Source of the DNA: Rutidosis leptorrhynchoides
Taxonomy: Eukaryota; Streptophyta; Magnoliopsida; Asterales; Asteraceae
Length of the DNA stretch: 64,000 nt
Reading direction: 5' to 3'
Assembly (NCBI RefSeq): GCF_046630445.1
Contig: NC_092335.1
Coordinates: 311,970,501 to 312,034,500 of the forward strand
The translations under genes were made by a program, and so were the position numbers. The notes under the pieces are model-generated. The model saw nothing but the letters and a program-made list of their open reading frames with translations, was not told the origin of the DNA and searched no databases. Of this stretch, positions 38,030 to 51,300 are shown one piece after another; the first letter of the stretch is position 1; each line of letters starts with the position of its first letter.

Positions 38030-40012
38030 ATGTCTACTCAAGATACCTTGATAAATGGATTTGATTCCAAACCCCCTGTTATATTTTATGGAAAGTATTA
38101 CCAGTGGCTGCAACGTATCACTCAATTCATAGAGTAAAAGCATGAGAAAGCAAAGTATATCTGGGCTTCATTGAGAGATGTACCAGTTACTGAATTTCAT
38201 CCAGAAACTAGTTTACCATTACCAGTCTATGAGCTTTCTGGAGAGAAACGTGAGCATGATCAGGGTGATATTGAGGCTAAAAACATCATCATGCAAGCTA
38301 TCCCGTATGATCTGTTTGAATTTATTGAAAGCAATACATCTGCTAAGGACATATGGGATGAAATCAAAAGGCAACAAGAAGGTATGAAATGACTGATGTC
38401 ACATAAATTAAATAAGGCGTTGGGCTTTATGCACATTTCAAGCAGAAACCTGAAGAACTTCTCAGAGATGCCTAAAGACATTTCAAAGGTGTTCTGAATG
38501 AGTTGAAAAAGTGTAAGATCACTAAGGTGCATGCTGAGGTCAACATGAAGTTTCTCAAAAAGCTCAATTCTGACTGGCTCCGTATGAACCATCATTCAAT
38601 CTACCAAGGAGATTGAAAATTTGAATATTGATGAGCTTGTTGGTGTTCTTATGCAGTATCAGCCAACCATGTCTAAACTTCAAGCTAAAGGAAAGAATCT
38701 ACCAACTGGTTCTAAAGGACTTAATCTTTCGGATGTTGATGATTCTCACCTTGAACTAGTCAAGATGGCTGCCATGTTCACCAAAGCTTTGAACAAGTAC
38801 AAGTTCAAAGGCAAATCAAGCAATCAATGCAAGAATTCATCTTCTTCCTCTTACTATAAGAAACCTGAATTCTCAAAATCTCAACCTTGACATTCTGAAG
38901 ATTCCAAAAAGGAAGATTTACTCTGTTTAAATTTTGGCGAATCTGGTCATTACTCCCATGAAAGCAAAATTCCAAAGAAGAAGGATGCAGCTTACTACAA
39001 GAAGAAAATGTTGATGGCTAAGGTTATGGAGACTGGGGGAGAGCTGAAATCAGTTGATGATACTTTGTTAAATTGGATGGATGAATCAGAATCTGAAGAG
39101 AAACATGCTAATGTCTACAAGGTGACCAAGCTTATCAAAACTAAGGAAGCAATGGAAAACTCAGACTCAACATCTGATAATGATGAGGTACAATTTACTG
39201 AAATCCCAACTGATTTTGTAAACATGCAAAACACATTGATGAAGAATTTAGTCTCAGTCATAAAAGAAGTAAAAGGTTTAAAAACTGAAAACACATCTTT
39301 AAAAGATAAACTCAAACTAAATGAGACTAAATCTTCTTTATCATCAAATTCACAGTCGAAAGTGAATCATTTGAGACCACAACTGAGTACATTAGATAAT
39401 GAGTTGGAAGAACTAAAGAAATCAATTCTTCCGATTAAAATTGAAAGAACAGATTATCGACTAAAGTCTGAACGTCTTGCAAAAAAAGTTCAATTCTTAG
39501 AAAGAGATATTTCCAACATAAAGGAACAACATGAAACCACGATATCCAAATTGAATAAGAAAATTGTTCAATTGGAAGAAACCTTAATCAAAATGAAATC
39601 GGAAATTTCATTATTCAATAAAGATGTTCTTCAAATGAAATCTTAACTTGTAAAACATAGGACTGAGAAATCAAAAGCTATAATTGAAATGGAACTTTCA
39701 AAGCAAACCATATTTATGAATATACTAAAAACTATTCATGGTGACAAGTGGGGGGTTGACTATGAAGATCTCAAGACATTGAATGACATTTCTAAAAAAG
39801 TTCCCTGTTTATATAACTGTGATTACATTCAAGCCGGTTTACCAAAGAATTTTGTTCATGCTTCTGATGCTGAAATTGATGATATAATTGATAATCGTTC
39901 ATCTATGAAATATGCTCAAATGAGCTTGATGTATGAAAAGATAAATGCTAAAATGGGAAAACTTAATCCTAGTTTCTTACAAGAACCAGTTGAACATGAA
40001 CAGAATATGTAG
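38030..40012 (+). pseudogene. Gag of a Ty1/copia element (decayed, first part)
   Basis: ATG at 38030, then a capsid region (PPVIFYGKYYQWLQR, AKYIWASLRD, YDLFEFIESNTSAKDIWDE). Next comes a degenerate CCHC knuckle (about 38930-38960, CLNFGESGHYSHES) with its second and last Cys changed. A long Lys/Glu-rich region with coiled-coil character follows at 39008-39646. All open pieces (38171-38392, 38621-38890, 39008-39646, 39689-40012) share one reading frame, broken by stops and not by net frameshifts. The long Gag with an acidic coiled-coil tail resembles SIRE/TNT-type copia elements. It is interrupted at 40012 by a solo LTR. Confidence 0.8.
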
Positions 40013-40909
40013 TCTAACGACCCGTCCTAATCTATCTGGACGAATACATTACATTTGGTTACATCGCGAGGTACTTGACCTCTATATGATACATTTTACA
40101 AACATTGCATTCGTTTTTGAAAAGACAATCTTTCATTACATCGAAAGTTGACGGCATGCATACCATTTCATAATATATTCAACTATAATTGACTTCATAA
40201 TAATCTTGATGAACTGAACGACTCGAATGCAACGTCTTTTGAAATATGTCATGAATGACTCCAAGTAATATCTCTAATATGAGCAAATGCACAGCGAAAG
40301 ATTTCTTTCAAACCTGAGAATAAACATGCTTTCAAGTGTCAACCAAAAGGTTGGTGAGTTCATTAGTTTATCATAATCATTCATTTTCATCATTTTAATA
40401 GACCACAAGATTTCAGATATTTAATTGTACACGTAACCCGAGTACATAATAACACACGTAACCTGCGAATTAAAAATCATTCATATGGTGAACGCTTGAT
40501 AACCGAATTAACTTTAATGCATAGAATATCCCCAAACAGAACCTCTCGTCTGTATAATAATAATAATAATAATCTCGAAGTACTAAAGCATCCGTACCTC
40601 GGATGGGACTTGTCGAGGTCCATAGATCTATCTTTAGGATTTGCGTCAATTAGGGGTCATACCCGTTTCCTAATTATTAGGTTACCAAGCTAAAAAGGGG
40701 TGATATTCAATATTCATAATCCAGCCATAGAATGTAGTTTTTGATCACGTGTGTCTATTTCGTAAAACATTAGTAAAATCAGTGCTTGTATACTCAGTCC
40801 CAAAAATATATATAAAAAGGGAGTAATGAAACTCACGATACTGTATTTCGTAGTAAAAATACATATATGACGTCATTGAACAATGCAGGGTTGGCCTTGG
40901 ATTCACGAA

Positions 40910-40911
<2 letters not shown>

Positions 40912-40975
<64 letters not shown>
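40912..40975. repeat. (TA)n microsatellite in solo LTR
   Basis: About 62 bp of TA. Confidence 0.95.
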
Positions 40976-40979
<4 letters not shown>

Positions 40980-41159
40980 CATATAGTCGTAATCGAATAT
41001 ATTTATATATTATTATTATTGATGTATTTTTTATATTTAATAATTTATAAGTTTCATTATTTATTTATATATTAGTTGATATCTTTTATATATAGCTTAA
41101 TTAATATTATTTTAATAACAAAAATATAGTGACATGTAGTATTCATATTATTGTAATGT

Positions 41160-41162
<3 letters not shown>

Positions 41163-41232
<70 letters not shown>
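41163..41232. repeat. (TA)n microsatellite in solo LTR
   Basis: About 70 bp of TA. Confidence 0.95.
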
Positions 41233-41236
<4 letters not shown>

Positions 41237-41594
41237 TCTATTTGTTCTAGAATTGATAATGATAAGAATGATAGTAATAATGTTAGTAATAATAGTAGTA
41301 ATACTGATAATGTTAATTTTAATAATAAAAATATTAACTTTTCTAATAATGTTAAATTTTGATAAAAGTGATAGTTTTGATAAAATGTTAACTTTGAAAA
41401 TTTGTTTAGTCATAATGACATTTCTAATAAATATGATAATAATAATAATGAATTTAATAATGATAATAATATTGATATTAATAATAATACTCATAATAAT
41501 AATAATAATGATAATAACAGAAATTTTTAAATGAAACGAAAACTTTAATAATAATGATAATGAAATTAATATTTTTGATAATAATACTTAATAC

Positions 41595-41596
<2 letters not shown>

Positions 41597-41645
<49 letters not shown>
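41597..41645. repeat. (AAT)n microsatellite in solo LTR
   Basis: About 48 bp of AAT within a longer degenerate ATA/AAT-rich region (41240-41870). Confidence 0.95.
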
Positions 41646-41649
<4 letters not shown>

Positions 41650-41790
41650 TCTTTTTACTATTGATAATATTAATAGTAATACTACTTAATGATGTTACTA
41701 GTAAAGATAATAATATTAATAGTAACAATAACACTAATAACAATAATAATAACTAAAATTATAACATTAATAATGATAAAAATTATAATC

Positions 41791-41811
41791 TTAGTAGTAG
41801 TAGTAGTAGTA

Positions 41812-41864
<53 letters not shown>
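41791..41864. repeat. (AGT)n then (AAT)n microsatellite in solo LTR
   Basis: Eight AGT units followed by about 50 bp of AAT, adjacent to the tRNA-like module at 41895-41985. Same arrangement (opposite strand) as 29824-30133. Confidence 0.95.
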
Positions 41865-41867
<3 letters not shown>

Positions 41868-41894
41868 GGATTTACAACCTTTGAAGAAAAGCTC

Positions 41895-41985
41895 AAAAAA
41901 AAAAAAATACGCCACTGCCGAGACTCAAACCCGCGACCTCTCGAAACCCGACAACACTCTCAACCATTCCGCCACTTCAGCTTTT
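41895..41985 (-). promoter_or_regulatory. tRNA-like polymerase III module in solo LTR
   Basis: On the minus strand: AGTGGCGGAATGGTTG (A-box-like, 41961-41976), then GGGTTTGAGTCTCGGC (B-box-like, around 41917-41932), then a run of T (41894-41907). It occupies the same LTR position as 29824-29898, next to the ATT tract, so the two descend from one ancestral module. Confidence 0.55.
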
Positions 41986-42164
41986 CTGATTTATACCTAT
42001 CTCATAAAATATAACCCGTATACTATCTGTTTTGGCCCAACATCAATTCCCAACCATTTAATTCGTGTACGGTCCAATTACTAAATTATCTAAGCCCAAT
42101 AGTTATTCGACCCAACTATGGCCCGTTAATTAATTCAATCTGATTAAATAGAGTCTGTAAAAAA

Positions 42165-42236
42165 AATCGATGTGGCCTGGTTTCGAACCCAAGACCTCCT
42201 GGTTAAACAACCATACGCTGAAACCATTGTTCTATA
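42165..42236 (-). promoter_or_regulatory. Second tRNA-like module in solo LTR
   Basis: On the minus strand: TATAGAACAATGGTTTCAGC (A-box region, 42217-42236), GGGTTCGAAACC (a good B-box, 42179-42190), then TTTTTTT near 42160. A tRNA-like order. Both modules in this LTR follow a CAGAAAAG word on the minus strand, suggesting a local duplication. Confidence 0.5.
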
Positions 42237-43873
42237 TACCCTTTTCTGAAATAATTCGTAATCTAAATCTACTTAACCTCAATGTTCCTGCTACTACTTC
42301 TTCTTCACACAAAAAAAAACCCCCCAATCATCAAAATCCTAACCGATATCATCACAGCTTCGTTACTAATACATCCTTCATCATCATCGCTTATCACTGA
42401 AATATAAATAGAAAAGAAAACCGAAAAACAAATGAATTATCTCATCATCTTCTCTTATGATTTCATGTATCATCTTCATCATACATCATCATCGTTTATA
42501 GCGTATATCATAAACATCATCATCGATATTTGATTCGATCATCCTCAACTTAATCATACTATCTTGTTCATCGTGATTACTATATCACTTCGACAATCAA
42601 CCTCACGTCACCTTCCTCATCTTATTTATTCTTCGTCATCATCATTTTTGCGTTATCATCTCCTGGATCAGAATCTAGAAACAGAAGAAAAGTAGCAGCA
42701 TTAGAAGGTTTCAGTACAAAAAATAAAAATAAATAAATATAAAAACATGAGAGAGAGAAGAGAGAGAGAGTGGCGTTTTGTGGTGGTGATCACGATTTGT
42801 GTGATGGTTTACGGCTGTAACAGTAGTTAATGGGTAACATAAATAAATAGTTGTTGCGGTGGTGGTTTCGTTGGATGTGGGGTGATGGGTTTATAGGGTG
42901 TTGGTGAAGTTAAATAGTGGTTGCTCACGATGGTTCTAAGGTGGTGAGCCGGAGGTTGAAGTGGTGATGACAGTTTGGTTAAAAGAGGAAGAGAAAGGCA
43001 AGATGTTGATGATAGAAGATGTTGTGAAGATATTGGTCGTGGTGTGTATATATCTATATATATCTAAGGCAACATATGTATATACTTAAATTTGAGAATG
43101 ATGAAAAGCAACAGTAATAATAATAATTAATACACAATAGTCTTGTTTCATAATTCAACCTATCACGGATGTAATTAACTTATTAGACTACCGACACTTA
43201 AGCTCAGATATTATTTCGTACTCCGTTGTAAATCAGTGGCTGATAAGAGTCTTCAGAAAAATACCATATTTTTAATTTAACTATATTTATTTATTTTGGT
43301 CATTATGGTATAAAATTCAATCCTTAATTTAATAAATAAAAATTACATCAACTGTCACTCTCATTTATGGGTAAAATATAAAAAGTGTTAAAATTAAATA
43401 ATTAGATCCTAAATATACTTTTAATAAGCCTATAACTTATATAACTCATTTTCGGACCACCTTTTATTTTAAAATTACATAAGTTTTAATTTAACTTTCT
43501 TAATATCAATCGAAACACTAAACGAGTATTACAATTATTTAATATTTTTTTTAATATACTTTATTTATATATAGAGATATATTTTAAATAATAATTATTA
43601 TAATATCCTATTTTTATTTTATTAATTTTTAATAACAACCACACATAATACTTCATATTATAATTCGAATTATTATTTATATATACATACACACATATCA
43701 ATTTACAATTAATTGTTCGTGAATTTTCGAGAGCAGTCGAAGGTCAAATAAATATATGAATATCGTTTCAAAATTTTTTTGTGACTCAACATTAAAGACT
43801 TTGCTTATCATGTCAGAATCATATAAAGATCAGGTTTAAATTTGATCGAAAATTTTTGGGTCGTCACATGTAG

Positions 43874-44926
43874 CATGCTGATTATGTGCATAAACGTAGA
43901 TTGGTTTACATTCCCACACTCATGCTAGAGAAATACATTTTAATGCTTGAGAATGAAGTGTTTGGCAAACCTAGTTCTAGCATTAATGTAGATGAAGTGT
44001 TTGACCAACATGCTATTGAAGTTACACCAATACTACCCGCCTTAACAACATGTCATGTCCCAAAAGTTCACATCGGTGAAGACCGAGCACTTGAACTAAA
44101 TGATTTAACCAAAAAGTTTGCAACTAAATGAGATAACATGGAAAAGTAGTTGAAACATGCTAAGTCAAAATCACTAGGTCACAAGGCTTTGGACGAAAAG
44201 GTAGACCTCAAGTAGAACCTAAAGTTAAACCTAAGGTAGAACCTCTAGACCAACATGAAGAAAAGCCTATCAAGACAGATTTGAGTCATCTAGTTGATAA
44301 ACTTGAAAAGGAAAATGTTTAATTTCAACTTAGATTTAAATCTTTGAAATATATGCTAAAAATGTGTGATAAATTTCCTCCACTTCTTAAAAAAGAATCT
44401 ACTTATGCTTTCAGGGATGGTGAAGTCATAGTTTTTGCTGAGGACTTATGTAATGAAATTAGGAGCTCAAATCGTGACATAGTTCTACTAAAGAAGGTAA
44501 CACACATAAGAATGATTCTCCAAATGCACAAACATCACACATGGATTCCATTTATGTGAAACAAGTTTCTGAATGTGTTGGTGAGATTGATAAGAAGGTT
44601 AAGGGGAGAATAAAATCTTGTGATTCTAAAACCATTACTATTCTTAAAAATCATTTATGTACAAAAATGGAGAAAAGTGTTTCAAATGATTCATCTTCGA
44701 AGCAATTTATTGTTAAGAAGGTTAATCATCGAGATGGTTCTCATTCAGTTCAAAAGATTCCTACGATCTTAACGTCAAACTATAAGAAGGAAAATCTTTT
44801 AACAAACCCAGAGAAGTCTCAAAAACACTCAAGTCTAAAACCTAATTTAAGTGAGTATGATAACCATGAACGAAGAATTTTAAGAAACAATCATCTCACA
44901 TCTCAAATGAAAAATTTGGATATCTA
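43874..44926 (+). pseudogene. Copia Gag/linker, middle part (decayed)
   Basis: Continues the copia element after the solo LTR. Open pieces are 43886-44131, 44344-44559 (containing FPPLLKKESTYAFRDGEV) and 44541-44926, Lys- and Ser-rich, with several stops between. It belongs to the long Gag-to-protease linker of the SIRE/TNT-like element. It is cut at 44926 by the Athila-type element (TSD ATCTA, 44922-44926) and resumes at 61868. Confidence 0.7.
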
Positions 44927-46928
44927 TGATAATGCTAAAAACGAACATATATTTCATAGCATTATTCCTCAAGAAAGACAAGCTTTTAGTTGCAATTGTT
45001 CTATTTACAAGTGATATTCGTTTAAATAATAAAAGGTGAAGACAAAAGACAGATTCGACGATTTGAAGACGCAAACGACCAAAAAGCTCAAAAGAACAAA
45101 AGACAATCAAAAAGGTTCCAATTATTGATAAGAAACGTCTCGAAATCACAAGAGTACAAGATTCAAAACGCAAAGTACAAGATATTAAATTATACGCGAG
45201 GACGTTCGAAAATCCGGAACCGGGACTAGAGTCAACTCTTAACGCTCGACGCAACGGACTAAAAATTACAAGTTAACTATGTATATAAATATAATATAAT
45301 ATATAATTAATTATATTAATTATATATATATTATATATATATATTATTAAAACCGTCGGCAGCCAGAAACTCCAAGGGTGTGAAATGAAAATACCTCTCC
45401 GCGACTCGCGGAGTTTGAAGGGCTTTTTGCCGCGAGTCGCGGAGCCCCAAAATTCATTTCTGGCTATAAAGCCAACCGAATTCTGATCGAATTTTACATC
45501 TTTTTTTCATCTCTCTCTCAATATATACGAGTAATATATATTTATATTTATAATTTATATTTTAATTTTAATTATAATTCTAATAATAAGGGTATGTTAG
45601 CGAATGTTGTAAGGGTGTAAGTCGAAATTCTGTCCGTGTAACGCTACGCTATTTTTAATCATTGTAAGTTATGTTCAACCTTTTTATATTAATGTCTCGT
45701 AGCTAAGTTATTATTATGCTTATTTAAAACGAAGTAATCATGATGTTGGGCTAATTACTAAAATTGGGTAATTGGGCTTTGTACCATAATTGGGGTTTGG
45801 ACAAAAGAACGACACTTGTGGAAACTAGACTATGGGCTATTAATGGGCTTTATATTTGTTTAACTAAATGAAAGTTTGTTAATGTTAATATAAAGATTTA
45901 CAATTGGGCGTCCCTATAAATTACCATATACACTCGATCGGACACGATGGGCGGGGTATTTATTTGTACGAATAATCGTTCATTTAACCGGATACGGGAA
46001 TGGATTAATAGCCACTAGAATAATTAAAACAGGGGTGAAATTACATTCAAGGGTAATTGGTGTAATTGTTAACAAAGTAGTAAAACCTTGGTTTACACGC
46101 AGTCGATAACCTGGTGTATTCATTAAACAAAGTATTAAAACCTTGTTACAATTCGAATCCCCAATTAGTTGGAATATTTATCTTCGGGTATAATAATAAT
46201 TTGACAAGGACACTCGCAATTTATATTTATGACTGATGGACTGTTATGGACAAAAACCAGACGGACATATTGAATAATCCAGGACAAAGGACAATTAACC
46301 CAAGGGCATAAAACTAAAATCAACACGTCAAACATCATGATTACGGAAGTTTAAATAAGCATAATTCTTTTATTTCATATTTTATTTCCTTTATTTTATA
46401 TTTAATTGCACTTCTAATTATCGCACTTTTATTTATTGTACTTTTATTTTATCGCACTTTTAATTATCGTACTTTTTAATTATCGCAATTTAATTTTTAT
46501 CGCATTTTTATTATTCGCAATTTCATTATCGTTATTTACTTTACGCTTTAATTTAAAGTCTTGTATTTATTTTATATTTTACATTAGGTTTTAACTGCGA
46601 CTAAAGTTTTAAAATCGACAAACCGGTCATTAAACGGTAAAAACCCCCCTTTATAATAATAATATTATTTATATATATATATTTGTATTTTTATAAAAGT
46701 AAACTAATATAGCGTTGAGCTTTGCTTAAAGATTTCCCTGTGGAACGAACCGGACTTACTAAAAACTACACTACTGTACGATTAGGTACACTGCCTATAA
46801 GTGTTGTAGCAAGGTTTAAGTATATCCATTCTATAAATAAATAAATATCTTGTGTAAAATTGTATCGTATTTAATAGTATTTTCTAGTAAAATAATAACT
46901 ATTTTATATACCACCTCGTTCGACATCA
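44927..46928 (+). mobile_element. Athila-type 5' LTR (2002 bp)
   Basis: Starts TGATAATGC and ends CGACATCA. Contains the palindrome pair (45397-45444), a TATA-like GGCTATAAAGCC (45463-45474) and a long transcribed R/U5 part. Identical in length and, by eye, in sequence to 59866-61867. A minus-strand frame in it (45254-44880) is chance. Confidence 0.95.
45397..45444. repeat. Palindrome pair 1 (LTR), hairpin-forming
   Basis: CTCCGCGACTCGCGGAG at 45397-45413 and the inverted GCCGCGAGTCGCGGAG at 45429-45444. Each is self-complementary except for the centre. The two are also complementary to each other over 15 bp, so a strong GC stem with an 18-nt or so loop is possible. The TATA-like box follows 19 bp later. 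Confidence 0.9.
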
Positions 46929-46936
46929 AGTATTTT

Positions 46937-46954
46937 TGGCGCCGCTGCCGGGGA
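46937..46954 (+). other. Athila-type primer binding site (tRNA-Asp)
   Basis: TGGCGCCGCTGCCGGGGA, eight bases after the LTR end. It matches the complement of the plant tRNA-Asp 3' end with one difference and is the site typical of Athila elements. Confidence 0.85.
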
Positions 46955-48351
46955 ATTACTCTTAAAAGCCGGAAGCGCAACGCTAAGAAAAAAAAAAAAA
47001 AAAAAAAAAAAAAGATTTTTATTTACTTTTATTAAAAGTCGTTTTTGTAAAAATTACGTTTTAATTATTCAAAAATATAAAAAGAAAAAAAAAACAAAAA
47101 TATAAGTATTTTTAGGATTTTGTTAAATATTTAAGTTTTATAAGTTTCTTTATCTTTATTTTAATTTATAAAAATATAAATTTTATTAAAAATCGTTTAT
47201 TTAAATTAAAAACAGAAAACAGAAAAATAAATAAAAATAAAAAAAGAAAAACGCGTAAAAAGTACTACCTGTCAACAGAATTCCTGAACCCCGCGACTTG
47301 CGGGGTTTTACTCTTTATTTGCCGCGACTCGCGGAGGGTTTCTGACACACGGACAAAACCCTAATCACGGGTTTTAATTTATTATTATTATTATTAATTA
47401 CTTAATTATTATTATTATTATTAATTTTAGTTTTATTTTTACTTTTTACTTTATATTTATGTATTTTGTTTAATTAGTTTTATTAAAATTGAAAAATTAG
47501 TAGTTTTATTAAATAAATAAATAATATAAAAATAATATTTTTTATAAAAATTGTACTTTTTACAACTTTTTGTATATTTTTATATTTTGTACCTTTTTAA
47601 TCATTGTAGCGTAACTTTTATATTTTTAGCTCATAATTAATTTTAAACTTAGTTTTTGCTATAGTTATTTTTACTCCTAGATTTTTAGGCTTTGCCGTAG
47701 AATTCCTTAAGTGCTTTTTCTTTAGACTAAGATTTAGGTGCTTTAGAATTTTACGACGCCTTTTTAAGTTTTAGTTTCTTTTTAAGTTATTTCCATTTGG
47801 AATTTAGTTTTTCCCTGTAAGCTTTAATATTTTTAGACCTTTTACTATGTACCAATTATCATTCCAATTAGTAATTTCAATTTGCGATTATAATTTTAAG
47901 TTAGTTGTAGTAATAAGGTTAAATTAGTTAAGTATTTTTAAGTTTTTATAAGTTTCTTTTATTTTTCCGTCACCTTTTATTTTTCAATCATTTTTCTTTT
48001 TCGACCTTTTGCGACGAACTCTTTTTCTCTCTTATTTCTCGCTATTCTAGTTTTTAGGACTTAGAATTTTATTCTACTTCTTCTCTAAATTTCTTAAAAT
48101 TACGAAAATTTATTTTAAGTGGTTAAATTGATAGACATCAAAATTTTCTGGTTCGTAGTAATAGTTGGATTTGTACGTGGACCGGGTTATTGGAGCCAAA
48201 CAGTCCTCAATTATATTGAGACCAAACGAATCCTGCCCCTCTGCTGCATCTTTTGGCTATTCGAAACGTGGGCAAAATCAGAAAAGTCTATTGATTGGAT
48301 AACTTATTATAATTTTTCTTTCCTTTTAAAAACTAATAGGATATTCTGTGA
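46955..48351 (+). other. Athila-type leader
   Basis: 1.4 kb non-coding, very AT-rich, with a 25-bp or so A run (46988-47012) and palindrome pair 2. A small open stretch at 48119-48400 overlaps the Gag start out of frame and is unlikely to be a gene. Confidence 0.75.
47289..47336. repeat. Palindrome pair 2 (leader)
   Basis: CCCCGCGACTTGCGGGG at 47289-47305 and CCGCGACTCGCGGAG at 47322-47336, a variant of the LTR pair with similar spacing. Here both are in the same orientation. Confidence 0.85.
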
Positions 48352-51300
48352 ATGCACCGAGCAAGACGTTCACCACCTTTTGTACGTTCACCACCTGTAA
48401 CTCGATCAAGACATCGTTTAACAAATATAGCTGCCGTTGATTTTTCTTTAGACTCGTCATCCAGTCGACCGAGTACTTCAACTCAAATTTCCGATAATCC
48501 AGTTTTTGAAAACAATATCACAATTGAGAATCCAGAAAATATTCAGGAACGGTTCATAGATCCTGAACCATTAAACTTTCCTCCGGAACCACCAATCATT
48601 CAAACAGAGATTGTTGAGGAACGAACTATTAAATCAGAACCATCTAGTGATACCGAGTCAACAAATTCAATTATGGAGAATCTGGAACCTTTAAGTATGG
48701 AAGACCGAATGAGAGCTAAACGCACTGGCCAAGGTCACGCAATTACTCATCCTGACATTAATGCGCCAGATTATGAAATCAAAGGACAAATTCTACACAT
48801 GGTGACTAATCAATGCCAATTTAGTGGTGCGCCGAAGGAAGATCCAAATGAACATCTACGTACCTTTAATAGAATCTGCACACTATTTAAAATCCGAGAA
48901 GTGGAGGATGAACAGATATATCTCATGTTATTTCCCTGGACTTTAAAGGGAGAAGCCAAAGATTGGTTGGAATCGTTACCTGAAGGAGCGATCGATACAT
49001 GGGATGTTTTAATTGACAAATTTCTTAAACAATTCTTTCCTGCATCTAAAGCCGTAAGACTTCAAGCAGAAATTGTTACGTTCACACAGAAGCCAAATGA
49101 AACTCTATATGAGGCGTGGACAAGATACGGAAAGTTGTTAAGAGGATGTCCGCAACATGGTTTAGACACCTGTCAAATAGTACAAATATTCTACCGAGGA
49201 TGCGACATCACTACAAGAAAAGACATAGATATAGCAGCTGGTGGTTCTATTATGAAGAAAACCGAAACTGATGCTTACAAAATTATTGATAACACTGCTT
49301 CCCACTCACATGAGTGGCACCAAGAAAAAGACATCATTAGATCATCTAAAGCAGCTAGAGCCGATTCTAGCCATGACTTAGATTCCATTTCCGCAAAGAT
49401 AGATGCTGTGGAGAGACGAATGGAAAAGATGACTAAGGATATTCACTCAATACGAATTAGTTGTGAGCAGTGTGGAGGACCACATTTGACAAAAGATTGT
49501 CTCAGTATTGAATTAACAATGGAACAAAGAGAGAATATTTCATACATAAACCAAAGGCCTGGAAATAATTATCAGAATAATTATCAACCGCCAAGACCGA
49601 TTTACAATCAAAACCAGAATTATAACCGAAATATTCCATACAATAACCAACAAGGTCCTAGCAATCAACAAGTATCCAATAATACTTACAATCAGCAAAG
49701 ACCGAATTTTCAAAACAAACCACCACAACAAACCGATGATAAAAAGCCGAATTTAGAAGATATGATGAAGAAGCTAGTTGAAACTCAAACGCAGTTTTTC
49801 ACATCTCAAAAACAAACCAATGAACAAAATGCTCAAGCATTTAGAAATCAACAAGCTTCTATTCAAAATCTAGAACAAGAAGTAAGTAACCTAGCAAGGT
49901 TAATAGGTGAAAGAAAACCGGGAAGTCTACCAAGTGATACAAATGCTAACCCCCGGAATGAAACAGCTAAAGCTATTACCACAAGAAGTGGTACAACACT
50001 TAAACCACCTGAAATACCTGTAACTTCTGATGAAACTATTCCTACTCCACAAGGACCACAACCTGATCAAGATAAGGAAAAAGAACCGGTAGTTGAAAAG
50101 GTTAATGAAGATAACACAGTTAAGGCTAAACCTTATGTTAAACCATACCAACCACCACTTCCTTACCCGAGTAAAATGAAGAAGGAAAAACTTGAAGCCG
50201 AGCAATCCAAATTCTTGGATATGTTTAAACAGATAAATGTAAATCTTCCTTTCATTGATGTAATTTCAGGAATGCCAAGGTATGCTAAATTCTTGAAAGA
50301 TCTAATCACGAATAGAAAGAAAATGGAAGAACTTTCGGCTGTCACTATGAATGCAAATTGTTCAGCAGTGCTGTTGAATAAGATACCAGAAAAACTATCT
50401 GATCCAGGAAGTTTCACAATTCCATGTTTTCTGGGTAGTCTTAGTTCAATAGAAGCATTAGCAGATTTAGGTGCTAGTATAAATTTAATGCCGTATTCAC
50501 TATACGCTAAACTAGACCTTGGAGAATTGAAACCAACAAGAATAAGCATACAACTAGCCGATAGATCAATAAAATATCCTAGAGGGATAATGGAGAACAT
50601 GCTAGTTAAAGTTGGTACTTTAGTATTTCCAGTAGACTTTGTTGTTTTGGACATGGAAGAAGATTCTCAAGTTCCTCTCATATTAGGAAGACCATTCTTA
50701 AACACGGCTAAAGCAATGATAGACGTGTTCGGTAAGAAACTGACCCTAAGTATAGAGGATGAGAGTGTTACCTTTTCAGTGGATAGAGCCATGCAACAAC
50801 CACAATCTGCAGATGATACATGTTATTATATTCAAACTATAGATGCACATGCAGAATTATTAGAAGAATTTCCAGAATTACAAGGAACAGGAGAATGTTC
50901 TTTAGGAGAAGGAAATGAACCAATTGATGAAGCTGAAATGTTAGCTACACTTATAGCTAATGGATATGAACCAACAACAGAAGAAATTCAAATGCTAAAA
51001 GAAGAAGACAGATATCGATATAAATCATCGATAGAAGAACCTCCGAAATTAGAGTTAAAGCCACTTCCAAACCATTTGGAATACGCTTATTTACATGGTG
51101 AATCTGAATTACCTGTAATAATATCGTCTTCTCTTACTGAAAATGAGAAATCACAACTCATTTCTGTGTTGAAAGCTCATAAACCAGCCATTGCATGGAA
51201 GATTCATGATATTAAAGGAATAAGTCCTTCGTATTGCACACATAAAATCCTTATGGAAGAAGGTCATAAAACGTATGTGCAACGCCAACGAAGACTAAAT

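Larger units (their letters stand above)
40013..43868 (-). mobile_element. Family B solo LTR (3856 bp), TSD TGTAG
   Basis: On the minus strand it begins TGTGACGACCCAAAAA at 43868 and ends GACGGGTCGTTAGA at 40013 (final GA in place of CA). TGTAG flanks both sides (40008-40012 and 43869-43873), and copia coding sequence continues across, so it is a solo LTR left by LTR-LTR recombination. Internal landmarks in the same order as at 27129-31808: GTTCGTGAATT at 43715, tRNA-like modules, AAT arrays, TA arrays and GATTCACGAAC at 40900. No coding content. Confidence 0.92.

Noticed and set aside
44880-45254. Minus-strand frame of 124 codons, repeated at 59849-60193
   Set aside because: It lies in the Athila LTR, its two copies exist only because the LTR is duplicated, and it resembles no protein.
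50163-50654. Minus-strand frame of 163 codons inside Gag-Pol
   Set aside because: Shadow of the intact plus-strand polyprotein.
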